Part shown: positions 49,881 to 59,619 of the stretch, one piece after another
How positions within the stretch are numbered: the first letter of the stretch is position 1
Layout of the letters: the number at the start of each line of letters is the position of its first letter
Source of the DNA: Pedobacter sp. B4-66
Lineage (GTDB): Bacteria > Bacteroidota > Bacteroidia > Sphingobacteriales > Sphingobacteriaceae
Reading direction: 5' to 3'
Length of the DNA: 64,000 nucleotides
Assembly (NCBI RefSeq): GCF_018492665.1
Contig: NZ_JAFVME010000009.1
Coordinates: 310,001 to 374,000 of the forward strand
Notes under the pieces: generated by a model
What the model saw: only the letters and a program-made list of their open reading frames with translations
Told to the model about the DNA's origin: nothing
The model's database searches: none
Position numbers and translations under genes: made by a program

Positions 49881-51299
49881 TTAAGCAAACAGATCCAATA
49901 CTGGCTTACCCAAGCCATCAGGCGTAGTATAAAACGGTCTTTTTTCTACTAAATAATTAGTATCTGGCGAAATACCAAGCGCATGATAAATGGTTTGGTG
50001 AACCTGATCTATCACTATAGGGTTTTCTATCGTTTTACATGGCCTTTCGTCGGCAGTTTTACCATATACACTCCCTTTTTTTATGCCCCCACCAAACATT
50101 AGCATCGACCCCCCTTCAGTAAAATGACGGTGCATACCATAGTTTTTTATATCCTGAATGATATCAGGTTGTTCTACCTGTTCCTGTACTTTAGCGTCCG
50201 GACGGCCTTCGACCATCATATCTCTGCTAAATTCACTTGCAAGAATTACAAGAGTGCGATCTAACCGACCACTCTTCTCTAAATCTTTAATCAGCTGAGC
50301 TATCGGGCCATCTATTTGCTTTTTCATATCTATTAGGCGAGTATAGCCATTATCATGAGTATCCCAACCCTTAAATGGCTCGTATTCAGTTGTTACACTA
50401 ATAAAACGCGCACCTTGTTCTGCAAGTCGGCGTGCCATTAGGCAGCCTAATCCAAACTTACCGGTATTATAAATGTCATAGCTTTCTTTAGGTTCCTGAC
50501 TCAAATCAAAAGCCTTAGCTTCTGGAGATTTCAAAAGAATATAAGCCTGTTCCATTGATCTTTTTAAGGATTCCTTTTGGTAATCACTTCCATATTCTCC
50601 CAGCGGACTTTTGCTGATCAGATCGTAATAAAGTTTGTTTCTTTTTTCAAATCTGCTCGACGACATACCTACCGGTGGTTGCACGCTTTCTAGCCCGGCA
50701 GAAGGATCTGGAATTAAAAATGGGCCAAATTCATTGCCTAAAAAACCTGCAGTGTGAAAGGCTTTTAGCTCTTCGCCCTCTCCTAGAGTAAAACGCTGTC
50801 CTATATCTATAAAAGCTGGAATTACCGGATTTAGTGGCCCTAATTCTTTAGCTATCCAGGATCCAAGATGGGGAGCCGAAACAGATTGAGGTGGCTTATA
50901 ACACGTGTGCCAGTGATATTGATGTCTGGAATGCAAAATATGTCCCATATCACCAGCCTTATACGAGCGGATCAAAGTTCCCTTATCCATCACTTTCCCG
51001 ATAGACTCTAGCCCTTCAGAAAAGTTAATCCCATCTAAAATAGTAGGCACAGATTTAAAGGTACTTAATACACTATTTGCCTGCATACCTTTGGTAAATG
51101 GCGTATATTTTTTTGGATCAAAGGTGTCTGTATGTGCCATACCTCCTGCCATCCACAGTAAAATAACGGTATCTGCAGTTGAAGTATTATTTTTGCCAAT
51201 GCATGAGGATAGCAAATTGGTTAGAGGAATACCAGCAGCCATTGCAGCTAAAGTTGCAGCACTCGTATTCTTTAAAAAATCTCTTCTATTCCAACTCAT
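49881..51299 (-). CDS. DUF1501 Tat-exported protein
   Basis: A 472-residue protein of the DUF1501 family with an alkaline-phosphatase/sulfatase-like fold. The N-terminus MSWNRRDFLKNTSAATLAAMAAG is a twin-arginine signal (RRDFLK). Typical family motifs include LWMAGGMAHTDTFDPK, GLGCLMARRLAEQGARF and SEFSRD, plus DQVHQTIYHALGIS near the end. Its paired gene upstream encodes a PSD1/cytochrome-type protein; this pair is common in Planctomycetes and Bacteroidota and thought to act in degradation of unusual polymers. Function is unproven. Confidence 0.87.
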   Translation of the reverse strand: MSWNRRDFLKNTSAATLAAMAAGIPLTNLLSSCIGKNNTSTADTVILLWMAGGMAHTDTFDPKKYTPFTKGMQANSVLSTFKSVPTILDGINFSEGLESIGKVMDKGTLIRSYKAGDMGHILHSRHQYHWHTCYKPPQSVSAPHLGSWIAKELGPLNPVIPAFIDIGQRFTLGEGEELKAFHTAGFLGNEFGPFLIPDPSAGLESVQPPVGMSSSRFEKRNKLYYDLISKSPLGEYGSDYQKESLKRSMEQAYILLKSPEAKAFDLSQEPKESYDIYNTGKFGLGCLMARRLAEQGARFISVTTEYEPFKGWDTHDNGYTRLIDMKKQIDGPIAQLIKDLEKSGRLDRTLVILASEFSRDMMVEGRPDAKVQEQVEQPDIIQDIKNYGMHRHFTEGGSMLMFGGGIKKGSVYGKTADERPCKTIENPIVIDQVHQTIYHALGISPDTNYLVEKRPFYTTPDGLGKPVLDLFA

Positions 51300-51336
51300 C
51301 TTTATAAGATTATATTTAAGTTAAGCATAATTCGGG

Positions 51337-53745
51337 TTAATAGATAATCTGAAATTCGGGCAATAATACAATAGCCCAGAATAAATCTTGTATCGCATCA
51401 ACATCCGGGGATTTGCCAAGCGCCTGTTTGGCTACTTTAAATTCATTTTCAACAGGTTCCCGACCTAATGTTTTTAAGTAAATTTCTTTAATGAGCACAT
51501 CAGTGTTCGGATAGTTTGCTTTCCATCGCTCTGCTCCGGTTTTTAACACATTATTGAACATCACACCATTGGTTAGTTCCAGTGCCTGCAATAAGTTAGC
51601 CTGCGACTCTCTGCTGGTTGCAACGGTTTCTCTATTAGGTCTACCTAAAGCGGTTAAAAAACCATTATTTGCAACTAAAGACGCTCTGATAAAGGTTGGT
51701 TTTGCTTGTAATTTACCCTTAATGGCTTCAGCAAATGGATTGTACCTCAAATTTGAATCAGCAAATACAGGTGTGATCACACTACTTACCACATCGGTGA
51801 ACTGCTCGGCCGACATTCTTTTGCGAACCATTCCTTTAAATTTATAGTTTGGATTATTAACCATAGCAACCTCTTTAAAGCCTATTGAAGGAAGCTGATA
51901 GGTGTTGGAGGTGGCAATCTGATAGATCAATTCCTTTAAATCAGCTTTCTTGGCAACAAAATTAAACGCCATCCAATCGAGCAGATCCTGACTCCATGGT
52001 TCATTGTCCATAATATCAACAGGTTCAACTAAACCACGTCCCATTAGCTGTGCCCATACCCGGTTTACTATGGTACGATAGAGTCTTCCATCTTCTGGTC
52101 TAACTAAATTTTCGGCTAATTGTTTGCGCTTTTCTGCTACTGAAGCCTTAGCATCGATAGCACCAAGTTCTTTCCAAAGCATTCTCGCATCCACAAATTT
52201 CCCTGTAGGCTTATCGCAACGATTAATTTCCAGTGTAGTATCAGCAAAAATGTTAGCAAAGGCATAGGCATCTTCCAGCTTTAAATCGCTGATAAAACTG
52301 TTGTGACAAGAGGCGCATTTTAAATTAAGTCCTAAAAATACCTGCGAAACATTTTGAGCAGCCTGCATTTCTGTTCTTTGACTTGAATTAACTACGCCGC
52401 GCCATTTTATACCTTCTACAAATCCTTTTGACTGTTCTGTAGGGTTAATCAATTCTTTTACAAACTGGTCATAAGGTTTGTTTGCTTTTAGAGATTTAAA
52501 CAACCAATCTGTAATGTTAAAGCGACCACCGGTAATATATCCCGTTCCGGAGTAATCGTTTCTTAAAGCATCATTCCAAAAACTTAACCAATGCAATGCA
52601 TAATCATTGTCAAGACTTAAAAGTTTTTTAACCCACAAAGCCCTTTTGTTTGGTCTGGTATCTTTCGAAAATGCATCCTGATCGGCCGGTGTAGGCAATA
52701 ACCCTATGATATCTAGATATATTCTTCTCAGATAAATCTTGTCATCTACCAGTGCCGGCCACGATATTTTATTCTTTTTAAAATAGTCGTTTGTCCACAA
52801 ATCAACAGGGTTTGTCAGGTTATTTGAAGTTGCAGGAAGAACCGGATTACGGGGCTCCAGCTTAGCCACTCTAAAAACAGTAGCTTTACTGCCGTCTTCT
52901 GGCCAAGGCGCCCCTTTTGCTATCCAAAAGCGAACTATATCGATGTCCTTTTGCGAAAGTTTTCCTCCTTTAGATGGCATGATATCTTCATGATCGGCAG
53001 GAAGGGAAATACGCTTATACAATTCACTTTCTTCAGGTTTTCCGGGTATAATAACCGGTCCGTTTTCTCCACCTTTAAAGGCAACATGTTTGCCGTCGAG
53101 TCTTAAATCTCCTTTTACTTTTTCTGCACCATGGCATTTATAGCAATTATGAGCAAGTATGGCTCTTACCTCTGTACTTAATTCTACCTCCTGTTTTTTA
53201 TCAAGTTTAGTGGTATCGGCAGCTTTGGCTTTAAAAGCAACAAAGTCAAACTTCTGAGTTGGTTTAGTTTCTTTATGGTCCTTACTCCAAGGCAAAGTGC
53301 TGGTAAGGAAATCACCACCGTGTGTTAAATTAGCACCAAAGTGCCCTGCTACAGAAACACCAATAGCGGTAAAAAACAGCAGCCCGCGGTAAACTATAAT
53401 TTGTTTAAACTTATCTTTTTTGCGAATCTGATAAAGAGAAATTAGGGTTAACACACCAAGAGCTGCTGTTGTAAACCCAATCCATTGGTGTAATGTTAAT
53501 ACATTACCACTATAATCGCCATTTTTATATAGCAACCAACCTAAAACAGCAGAAATTATTGCAGCAAGTGATCCTGCTATAATTAAAGCATCAATACCGT
53601 GACGGAGTTTTGAGTTAAAGTTTTTTAGAGTGAACAACTCCAGTATAGCAGCAAATAAAAGCAAGGCAACAGGAAAATGCACTGCCAATGGATGCAAATG
53701 CCCTAAAAAATCCCAAAGCCAGAATGCCAGGTACTGTAACAACAT
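51337..53745 (-). CDS. DUF2231 / planctomycete-type cytochrome (PSD1/DUF1549-DUF1553) membrane protein
   Basis: An 802-residue protein. Residues about 10-155 hold four helices with HLHPLAVHFPVALLLFAA, the DUF2231 motif. A heme-binding c-type domain follows (Cys201-x-x-Cys204-His205 in HNCYKCHGAEK), then DUF1549 and DUF1553 (PSD1) blocks, with a second CxxCH at Cys477-His481 (LKCASCHNS). DUF1587/PSD1-type proteins are paired with DUF1501 proteins, as here (37-nt gap). Likely a periplasmic redox or hydrolytic complex; substrate unknown. It follows the GH20 cluster on the same strand after a 380-nt gap. Confidence 0.85.
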   Translation of the reverse strand: MLLQYLAFWLWDFLGHLHPLAVHFPVALLLFAAILELFTLKNFNSKLRHGIDALIIAGSLAAIISAVLGWLLYKNGDYSGNVLTLHQWIGFTTAALGVLTLISLYQIRKKDKFKQIIVYRGLLFFTAIGVSVAGHFGANLTHGGDFLTSTLPWSKDHKETKPTQKFDFVAFKAKAADTTKLDKKQEVELSTEVRAILAHNCYKCHGAEKVKGDLRLDGKHVAFKGGENGPVIIPGKPEESELYKRISLPADHEDIMPSKGGKLSQKDIDIVRFWIAKGAPWPEDGSKATVFRVAKLEPRNPVLPATSNNLTNPVDLWTNDYFKKNKISWPALVDDKIYLRRIYLDIIGLLPTPADQDAFSKDTRPNKRALWVKKLLSLDNDYALHWLSFWNDALRNDYSGTGYITGGRFNITDWLFKSLKANKPYDQFVKELINPTEQSKGFVEGIKWRGVVNSSQRTEMQAAQNVSQVFLGLNLKCASCHNSFISDLKLEDAYAFANIFADTTLEINRCDKPTGKFVDARMLWKELGAIDAKASVAEKRKQLAENLVRPEDGRLYRTIVNRVWAQLMGRGLVEPVDIMDNEPWSQDLLDWMAFNFVAKKADLKELIYQIATSNTYQLPSIGFKEVAMVNNPNYKFKGMVRKRMSAEQFTDVVSSVITPVFADSNLRYNPFAEAIKGKLQAKPTFIRASLVANNGFLTALGRPNRETVATSRESQANLLQALELTNGVMFNNVLKTGAERWKANYPNTDVLIKEIYLKTLGREPVENEFKVAKQALGKSPDVDAIQDLFWAIVLLPEFQIIY

Positions 53746-54125
53746 AATCAGATTTTTATATTTGGTGTTAAAAAAATGAGGTTTATCAAAAAAGTAAACT
53801 CGTCATTCTGAAATCCTAATATCTTAAAAAAGATGCTAAGAATAACAATAACCGTATTGGTTAAGCGCTCGTCCTGCCGAATTTATTTCAGCTTGTCGCA
53901 AAAGAAGGGCGAACTTACAATTGCGAAATCTTAGCCTTCCTTCCCTGAGGTTCTGCAGCTGGGCCGGGCTAAGATAACGAAAGCTTAAACTCTGTCATTG
54001 ATAGTTTGTTTCAGAATGACGAGACGTAGAATAGCTTAGCTATTGTACCTTTTTGAAAAGCCTCATAAATTAATTAAATATCAGATTATATTTTTTTATC
54101 AGCAACCTGTGCTGTCCTGTTCTGT
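53746..54125. other. 380-nt intergenic region holding a 225-bp inverted-repeat element
   Basis: No coding sequence is supported. It separates the PSD1 gene from the GH20 gene and contains the element at 53799-54023 as its main content. Confidence 0.6.
53799..54023. repeat. MITE-like or intergenic repeat element with 15-bp terminal inverted repeats
   Basis: CTCGTCATTCTGAAA at 53799-53813 and its exact complement TTTCAGAATGACGAG at 54009-54023 bound 225 bp without a reading frame. The interior has a partly symmetrical centre with CTGCCGAATTTATTTCAGC. The terminal motif GTCATTCTGAA resembles intergenic repeats common in Bacteroidota genomes, as far as I recall. No obvious target duplication. 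Confidence 0.6.
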
Positions 54126-56654
54126 TTATTTATTTTCTATTTTAACTGAACGCCCTGATTTGCCTTCAGTATTAAACACACTTAATTTTATCGTTCCTTT
54201 TGTATCAACAGGTGCGGCGTAAATGCTACTATTTGCTGCTGGCTCAGTTCCATCTGTAGTGTAACGGATTACAAAACCAGGTAACTGTACATTGGCAACC
54301 ACTTTACCGTTCTCAATTACTACTCCCGGAGTTGGGATACGGTAATTATATCCACCTGAATAATGATTTAGTCTCGGCAATTCTTTTTTACCAAGAATAT
54401 TTACAAATTCTGACCATGCCTGACTATAAAGAGCTCCACTTTTTGCAGCATCGGTTTCTGTCGCCCATTCCGGATTTTTTGCCCAAGCTCTTTCTGCAAC
54501 GCCAAATAATTTTGGCAAAAGCATATACTCAAACCTTTCCGGAGTTTTAATGATTTCACTCCATAAAGGCGACTGAATACCTACAATATTAGATTTTCCA
54601 AATTCAGTTAGCACAGTTTTTCCTTCTAGAGCTTTTTTATCTATAGGATTACCGCTTTCATCTTCCTTTAAATTTTTAAATAGTTCATAAGGAACAAAAT
54701 AATAGGGCTTATCTACATCAACATAACCTCCCCAATACTGACCAGTTTCATTAAAACTTTTATTTGTTGCCAAATCGAGGTAAAGATTAGTAACACAGGT
54801 AAGCACAACTTTGTAACCGGCATTGGCTAATTTATAGGCCAAATCTTCGTTTCCACTTAAATTATTCCATACATCGGCATGAAAGTTCTCTTTGGCAAAA
54901 CGATCATCAAGTACCATTTTCTTTTCTCCATTTACCAATGCTTTGCGTAATCCTATTTCTTCCCAGCCCGACAAATACAATTGTTTTGACTTAAGCATCT
55001 TGTTTACTTTGTCGAAATAATAATGCCACATTTCATCTACACCTTCAATTGAAGTATCACTTTTGAGTAAGTTGGCAACCGCAGGAGATTTCTCCCATAC
55101 CCCTCTCGGAACTTCATCACCACCGAAGTGAATTGTGGCTAAGGGTGCGTCTGCTTCGTTATACATTAAGCGTATTTCGTCAACTACTTTTTCAAGGAAA
55201 TTGTATGCTGATGGCATTGCTACATTAATCACATTATCTTTCCATCCCTGAACAGATTCATAAACTGATTTATCATTCAAATCACGTAGCAAGTATTGAA
55301 CAGCTTGCTCCTTTTTACCTTCTTTCATTAACCTTTCATATCTGGCATCCATTGATTTAATGGCAGCTCTGGCATGACCAGGAGTTTCAATCTCCGGGAT
55401 TACACGGATATGCCTTGCAGCGGCATATTTAAGAATCTCGATAAAATCAGCTCTGGTATAAAATCCACTTCCTGAATTTACACCAATATCAGCCCCAGAC
55501 CCATAAGATGGGAGAATATTTTTCTCATCATTTACAGTATGGCCTCTTTGTGAGCCCACAGTAGTAAGTTCAGGCAGACCTTGAATCTCTAATCGCCAAC
55601 CTTCATCATCATTTAAGTGAAAATGAAGTACATTCATTTTATAAATGGCCATCACATCCAAAGCTTTCAGCACTTGTTTTTTCGATTGAAAATTCCTTGC
55701 TACATCCATCATAAAACCCCGAAATCCAAACCGGGGAGCATCCTCAATTTCTACTGCAGGTACTGCAATTTCTTTTTGAATAGCTCCCCAAGATGTGGAA
55801 GGGAGTAATGTTTTTAAAGATTGTATGCCATAAAATGCACCGGCAGGTTCGGCAGCGGTTATCACTATTCTATCAGGTGTAACACTTAATTTATAGGATT
55901 CGCTACCACTTACATTTCCTTTTTTGATTACAATCATACGCTTAGTCTCAGCTTGAACAAGAGCAGGTCTTTTGCCTAAGATGGCCGACAGTTCATCAGC
56001 AAATTGGTTTGCCTCATTCTTAAATTCAATTTCGGCTGCTATAGATACTCCAGATGTTAGTTTAAATACACCCTCTCCTTCTTTATAGGAAACAGGGGTT
56101 GGAAAAACTTTTGGTAGTTTATCCAAGGGAATGTCCTTTATTTGTTTGTTTTGGTCAAATACATGAGCCGCTACTTCTGTCTCTACTTTTTCAACTTGTT
56201 GAACAGGATTTACATTGGTATTGCTAATATTATATCCTTTTGAAGGTACTTTATCCCAAACCAGATAAAAACCCGAAGAGAGATCCGTAATATTTTTGAT
56301 CTCAGTAGAAAGGACTTTAATCTTTTTAGATGCCCCAGGTTTTAAAGTAGGAAAACCTTTTAAAGGATACAACTTAAAAAGATCTCCGTTAACATATTTT
56401 ATCCTTGCGTTAAGGCTGTCAGTACCTGTAACACTTATAGGTCTGGAGTTAAAATAAATACTCCATCCTCCAGCGGGCAAGGTTTGTTTTCCATTATTGG
56501 TTATTGTTAATACCGACAGAGTCATATCATCAATATTGTTCAATACCTCTCTTGTAATGTGAAGGTTACTCACTTTAAAAGACGATACCGATTGTGCATC
56601 AGCACCTTTAAAACCACTAAAAATTAGTGCAACTAGAATACAGAATTTCTTCAT
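54126..56654 (-). CDS. GH20 beta-N-acetylhexosaminidase
   Basis: An 842-residue secreted enzyme with signal peptide ending near FKGADAQ. Order: an N-terminal CHB_HEX-like carbohydrate domain (residues about 25-165), the GH20b domain (about 185-305), the catalytic barrel with HLNDDEGWRLEI and the catalytic pair Asp513-Glu514 in HFGGDEVP, then a C-terminal domain with RYTTDGTEPAANSSIY. It removes terminal GlcNAc or GalNAc from glycans. It lies 12 nt downstream of the acetyltransferase-like gene and ends the susCD operon, so it likely serves this locus. Confidence 0.93.
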   Translation of the reverse strand: MKKFCILVALIFSGFKGADAQSVSSFKVSNLHITREVLNNIDDMTLSVLTITNNGKQTLPAGGWSIYFNSRPISVTGTDSLNARIKYVNGDLFKLYPLKGFPTLKPGASKKIKVLSTEIKNITDLSSGFYLVWDKVPSKGYNISNTNVNPVQQVEKVETEVAAHVFDQNKQIKDIPLDKLPKVFPTPVSYKEGEGVFKLTSGVSIAAEIEFKNEANQFADELSAILGKRPALVQAETKRMIVIKKGNVSGSESYKLSVTPDRIVITAAEPAGAFYGIQSLKTLLPSTSWGAIQKEIAVPAVEIEDAPRFGFRGFMMDVARNFQSKKQVLKALDVMAIYKMNVLHFHLNDDEGWRLEIQGLPELTTVGSQRGHTVNDEKNILPSYGSGADIGVNSGSGFYTRADFIEILKYAAARHIRVIPEIETPGHARAAIKSMDARYERLMKEGKKEQAVQYLLRDLNDKSVYESVQGWKDNVINVAMPSAYNFLEKVVDEIRLMYNEADAPLATIHFGGDEVPRGVWEKSPAVANLLKSDTSIEGVDEMWHYYFDKVNKMLKSKQLYLSGWEEIGLRKALVNGEKKMVLDDRFAKENFHADVWNNLSGNEDLAYKLANAGYKVVLTCVTNLYLDLATNKSFNETGQYWGGYVDVDKPYYFVPYELFKNLKEDESGNPIDKKALEGKTVLTEFGKSNIVGIQSPLWSEIIKTPERFEYMLLPKLFGVAERAWAKNPEWATETDAAKSGALYSQAWSEFVNILGKKELPRLNHYSGGYNYRIPTPGVVIENGKVVANVQLPGFVIRYTTDGTEPAANSSIYAAPVDTKGTIKLSVFNTEGKSGRSVKIENK

Positions 56655-56666
56655 TTTGATTAATAA

Positions 56667-57788
56667 CTAAACGCGGATATATATATTTCTTTTATCAAGG
56701 ATGTAACCAACCAGCCAACAGGTAAGCATAAAGCAGATTGCAAAAAGCAATGAACCAACTGGTCCAGGTACAATGACCTGAAAAAACCTGCTGCTTATCC
56801 ATTCGTTAAAATTAAGACCAGGGAAAATTACGCCGATAATGGTTAACAGTACTTCTGAAACAATGTAAATGAACAATGGATTTTTCCCAAAGACAGTAAA
56901 AAAGCTCGTCCATTTTGTATAAGACTTCACCTCTACAACGTAAATCAGTGCGCCAATAATTACTAAATCCAAACCACAGGTTATCAAAACAAATGAACTT
57001 GTCCATAGCTTTTTGTTTATTGGAAATACTGGATTCAGGCATATAGCGATCAATATTAATACACCGCCTGCTAATAATAACCTGGAAATTGTTTCGAAAC
57101 CCTTTCCTTTTTCTTGTATGAATTTACCTGCTAAATACCCAATAATCACATTTACACAAGAAGGTATTGTACTCAATATTCCTTCCGGATCAAAGGCGAT
57201 GCCTTCGCCATGGTACATATGTTTATCTCCTAATACATATAAATCCAGATACTGACCTGCATTTCCAGTCATACTAAAAGGATCAGCAGCATCTCCAAAT
57301 AATAACAGCGCTGCCCAATAGCCTAATAAGAACAAAACACCAACAATGACTACACTCTTTGTACTTAAGTAATGAATTAGTAACGAGACAATGCAATAGC
57401 AAAGCGCTATTCGCTGCAAAACTCCTAATATGCGTGTATTTGCTATAGGTGATAAGCTGATACCTCCACCCTCATTATAACTAAAAAAAGGAAACCAATA
57501 CATCAGATACCCTAAGAGAAATATAAGTAGAGTGCGCTTAAATATTTTTGCCAATACTGCTGAGTTTTCCATCTGGGTGAATTTTTTCATTGAGAAACTC
57601 ATGGCATTTCCGACAGCAAATAAGAAAGAGGGAAATACAAGATCTGTTGGTGTAAAACCATGCCATGCTGCGTGGTTCAGCATGGCAAAAGGTTGTGCTC
57701 CGCTACCGGGTGTGTTCACGATAATCATGAAACAGACGGTCATACCCCGAAATACGTCGAGGGATAAAAAACGTTGTGGTTGGTTCAT
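56667..57788 (-). CDS. Heparan-alpha-glucosaminide N-acetyltransferase-like membrane protein (DUF5009)
   Basis: A 373-residue protein with about ten helices. It opens with LSLDVFRGMTVCFMIIVNTPG and HAAWHGFTPTDLVFPSFLFAVG, the signature of the DUF5009/HGSNAT family, whose human member acetylates terminal glucosamine on heparan sulfate from cytosolic acetyl-CoA across a membrane. Here it sits between susD and a GH20 enzyme, so a transfer to glucosamine-containing sugars during glycan use is a reasonable guess, not proven. Gaps to neighbours are 20 and 12 nt, so one operon. Confidence 0.87.
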   Translation of the reverse strand: MNQPQRFLSLDVFRGMTVCFMIIVNTPGSGAQPFAMLNHAAWHGFTPTDLVFPSFLFAVGNAMSFSMKKFTQMENSAVLAKIFKRTLLIFLLGYLMYWFPFFSYNEGGGISLSPIANTRILGVLQRIALCYCIVSLLIHYLSTKSVVIVGVLFLLGYWAALLLFGDAADPFSMTGNAGQYLDLYVLGDKHMYHGEGIAFDPEGILSTIPSCVNVIIGYLAGKFIQEKGKGFETISRLLLAGGVLILIAICLNPVFPINKKLWTSSFVLITCGLDLVIIGALIYVVEVKSYTKWTSFFTVFGKNPLFIYIVSEVLLTIIGVIFPGLNFNEWISSRFFQVIVPGPVGSLLFAICFMLTCWLVGYILDKRNIYIRV

Positions 57789-57808
57789 TGTTTTAGGTTA
57801 TGTTCAGA

Positions 57809-59599
57809 TTAATTATATCCTGGATTCTGTTTTAAAACCGGTGCTCCATTAGCTTGACTTAAGTCTATCTGGCGCTGTGGTATTGGGTAGTAGTCATTCT
57901 TGCCCTTAAAAAATTTACCATTCCTCACATCAGAAGTAATTTTCCCTTGATAGCTAAAATAGGCATTTAATTCCTGATCGGCTATACCCCAACGTACCAA
58001 ATCAAAGAAACGATGACCTTCCATTGCCAACTCTATTTTTCTTTCGTAATAAACGGATTTTAAAGCATAATCCTTACCCTGACTTGCAAAATTTCCGACT
58101 GGATACTCATTGATTTTATAATTGGCTGCCGGTTCATCAGAAAACCCGGCTGCTGGGTCTTCATCATCCTTATACTTAAATAACCAACTTTCGTGATCTG
58201 CAGCTCTGGCTCTAACTCGGTTTACATATTCCTCAGCTTTGCCTAAACCTCCCAATTCAGCTTCACATTCGGCCGCCATTAAAAGTACATCTGCAAAACG
58301 GATAATTGAATAGTTAACAGCTGTTCCCGGCGCCCATGTACCTTGGTCTCCATCGCTGTCGGCTGTTGCACTCCAGTAAACGTTCTTTTTTGGCCCGTAT
58401 GGTCCGCCGTAACTCTGGTCTCTCGCCCATGGTTTGCCCGGATAGATTCCCCAATCGTGATAAGGTATACCACGACGGCCTGCAGTCCAATCCAACCGCG
58501 GATCAAGAGTTCCTTCATCCGGAGTAAAATCTTCATCACCATCTACTCCCATATCTGTTTTTATAGGGAAATTATTGAAGGTCGTAAGATAAGGCAAGCC
58601 TGTAGTTGGGTTTGTACGAAAATGGTTAATCAGATCTATTGATGGCTGAAAGAATCCGCAGCAACTGAAAGGACTTCCATCACCGTAAGGGAAATTAAGC
58701 ATGTCGCCATTATTGGCATTTGATGGGCCAGATGGATCTGCATTTGCAGCCATTTGGATTACAAAAACTGCTTCAGGATTATCTTCGGCACTAGGAAGCC
58801 AGTTGTCTTCGAATTTTTTATTCAAATCATACTTTAAGCCCGAACTGGTTTGACCTTGTGTAATAACGGCATCAAATATAGGTTTAGCCAGATCAAATTT
58901 ATGTTGATATAGATAAGCCTTTGCTAAGTATGCTCCTGCAGCCCATTTGTTTGCCCTTCCTACTTCAGGTTGAGTTGGGAGCAGGTTATCATAAGCATAT
59001 TTAAGATCTTCAGTAATTTTTGGCCAGATATCCACATTATTAGGTTGATTAAAATTGGTTGTGGTTTCATCAATCCAGGGAACCATGTTCCACATCTTCT
59101 TTAACTCGAAATAATAGTGACCACGTAAAAAACGTGCTTGTGCGCCTATATTTTTACGCTCGGCATCGCTTAAATCTGTAGCTTTTGCCATGAACTTTAA
59201 AACATTATTGGTACGTGTTACACCTTCATAAAGTGCTTTCCATTTGCCATCATAAAAGGCATTGGTTGCTCCTGAGTAAAAATTAGCAATTGGATCAATA
59301 GCCGGCTGATCGGCTCCATCGCTTCCTTTGGAAGCATCACCACCTACTACAGATCCGAAAACCCAGTTGGTTGGTGAAGCTTGCCATGCATCTCCGCCTC
59401 CAAGTGCGACATCCCCACCCTCCATACCATCTAAAGCAGCATAAGCACCTATTAACAATCCATTTACGCCATTTTTATTAGCGACAAGCTCTTCTGACAA
59501 TGAGCCCAAAGGTGGTTGTATTAATGCCTTTTTACAAGAATAAAATAGTTGTGCTATAAACATAAGTCCAACTAAGAATATGTATGTTGATTTTTTCAT
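57809..59599 (-). CDS. SusD/RagB family nutrient-binding lipoprotein
   Basis: A 596-residue outer-membrane lipoprotein; lipobox near LFYSC with lipidated Cys22. The SusD-like fold is visible in GQARFLRGHYYFELKKMWNMVPWIDE, the TPR-rich region with WAAGAYLAKAYLYQHKFDLA and the C-terminal ERKIELAMEGHRFFDLVRWG. Together with SusC it captures oligosaccharides at the cell surface. It follows susC with a 20-nt gap and precedes the acetyltransferase-like gene. Substrate cannot be read from the sequence. Confidence 0.95.
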   Translation of the reverse strand: MKKSTYIFLVGLMFIAQLFYSCKKALIQPPLGSLSEELVANKNGVNGLLIGAYAALDGMEGGDVALGGGDAWQASPTNWVFGSVVGGDASKGSDGADQPAIDPIANFYSGATNAFYDGKWKALYEGVTRTNNVLKFMAKATDLSDAERKNIGAQARFLRGHYYFELKKMWNMVPWIDETTTNFNQPNNVDIWPKITEDLKYAYDNLLPTQPEVGRANKWAAGAYLAKAYLYQHKFDLAKPIFDAVITQGQTSSGLKYDLNKKFEDNWLPSAEDNPEAVFVIQMAANADPSGPSNANNGDMLNFPYGDGSPFSCCGFFQPSIDLINHFRTNPTTGLPYLTTFNNFPIKTDMGVDGDEDFTPDEGTLDPRLDWTAGRRGIPYHDWGIYPGKPWARDQSYGGPYGPKKNVYWSATADSDGDQGTWAPGTAVNYSIIRFADVLLMAAECEAELGGLGKAEEYVNRVRARAADHESWLFKYKDDEDPAAGFSDEPAANYKINEYPVGNFASQGKDYALKSVYYERKIELAMEGHRFFDLVRWGIADQELNAYFSYQGKITSDVRNGKFFKGKNDYYPIPQRQIDLSQANGAPVLKQNPGYN

Positions 59600-59619
59600 T
59601 TCCTTAAACCATTAGGTAA

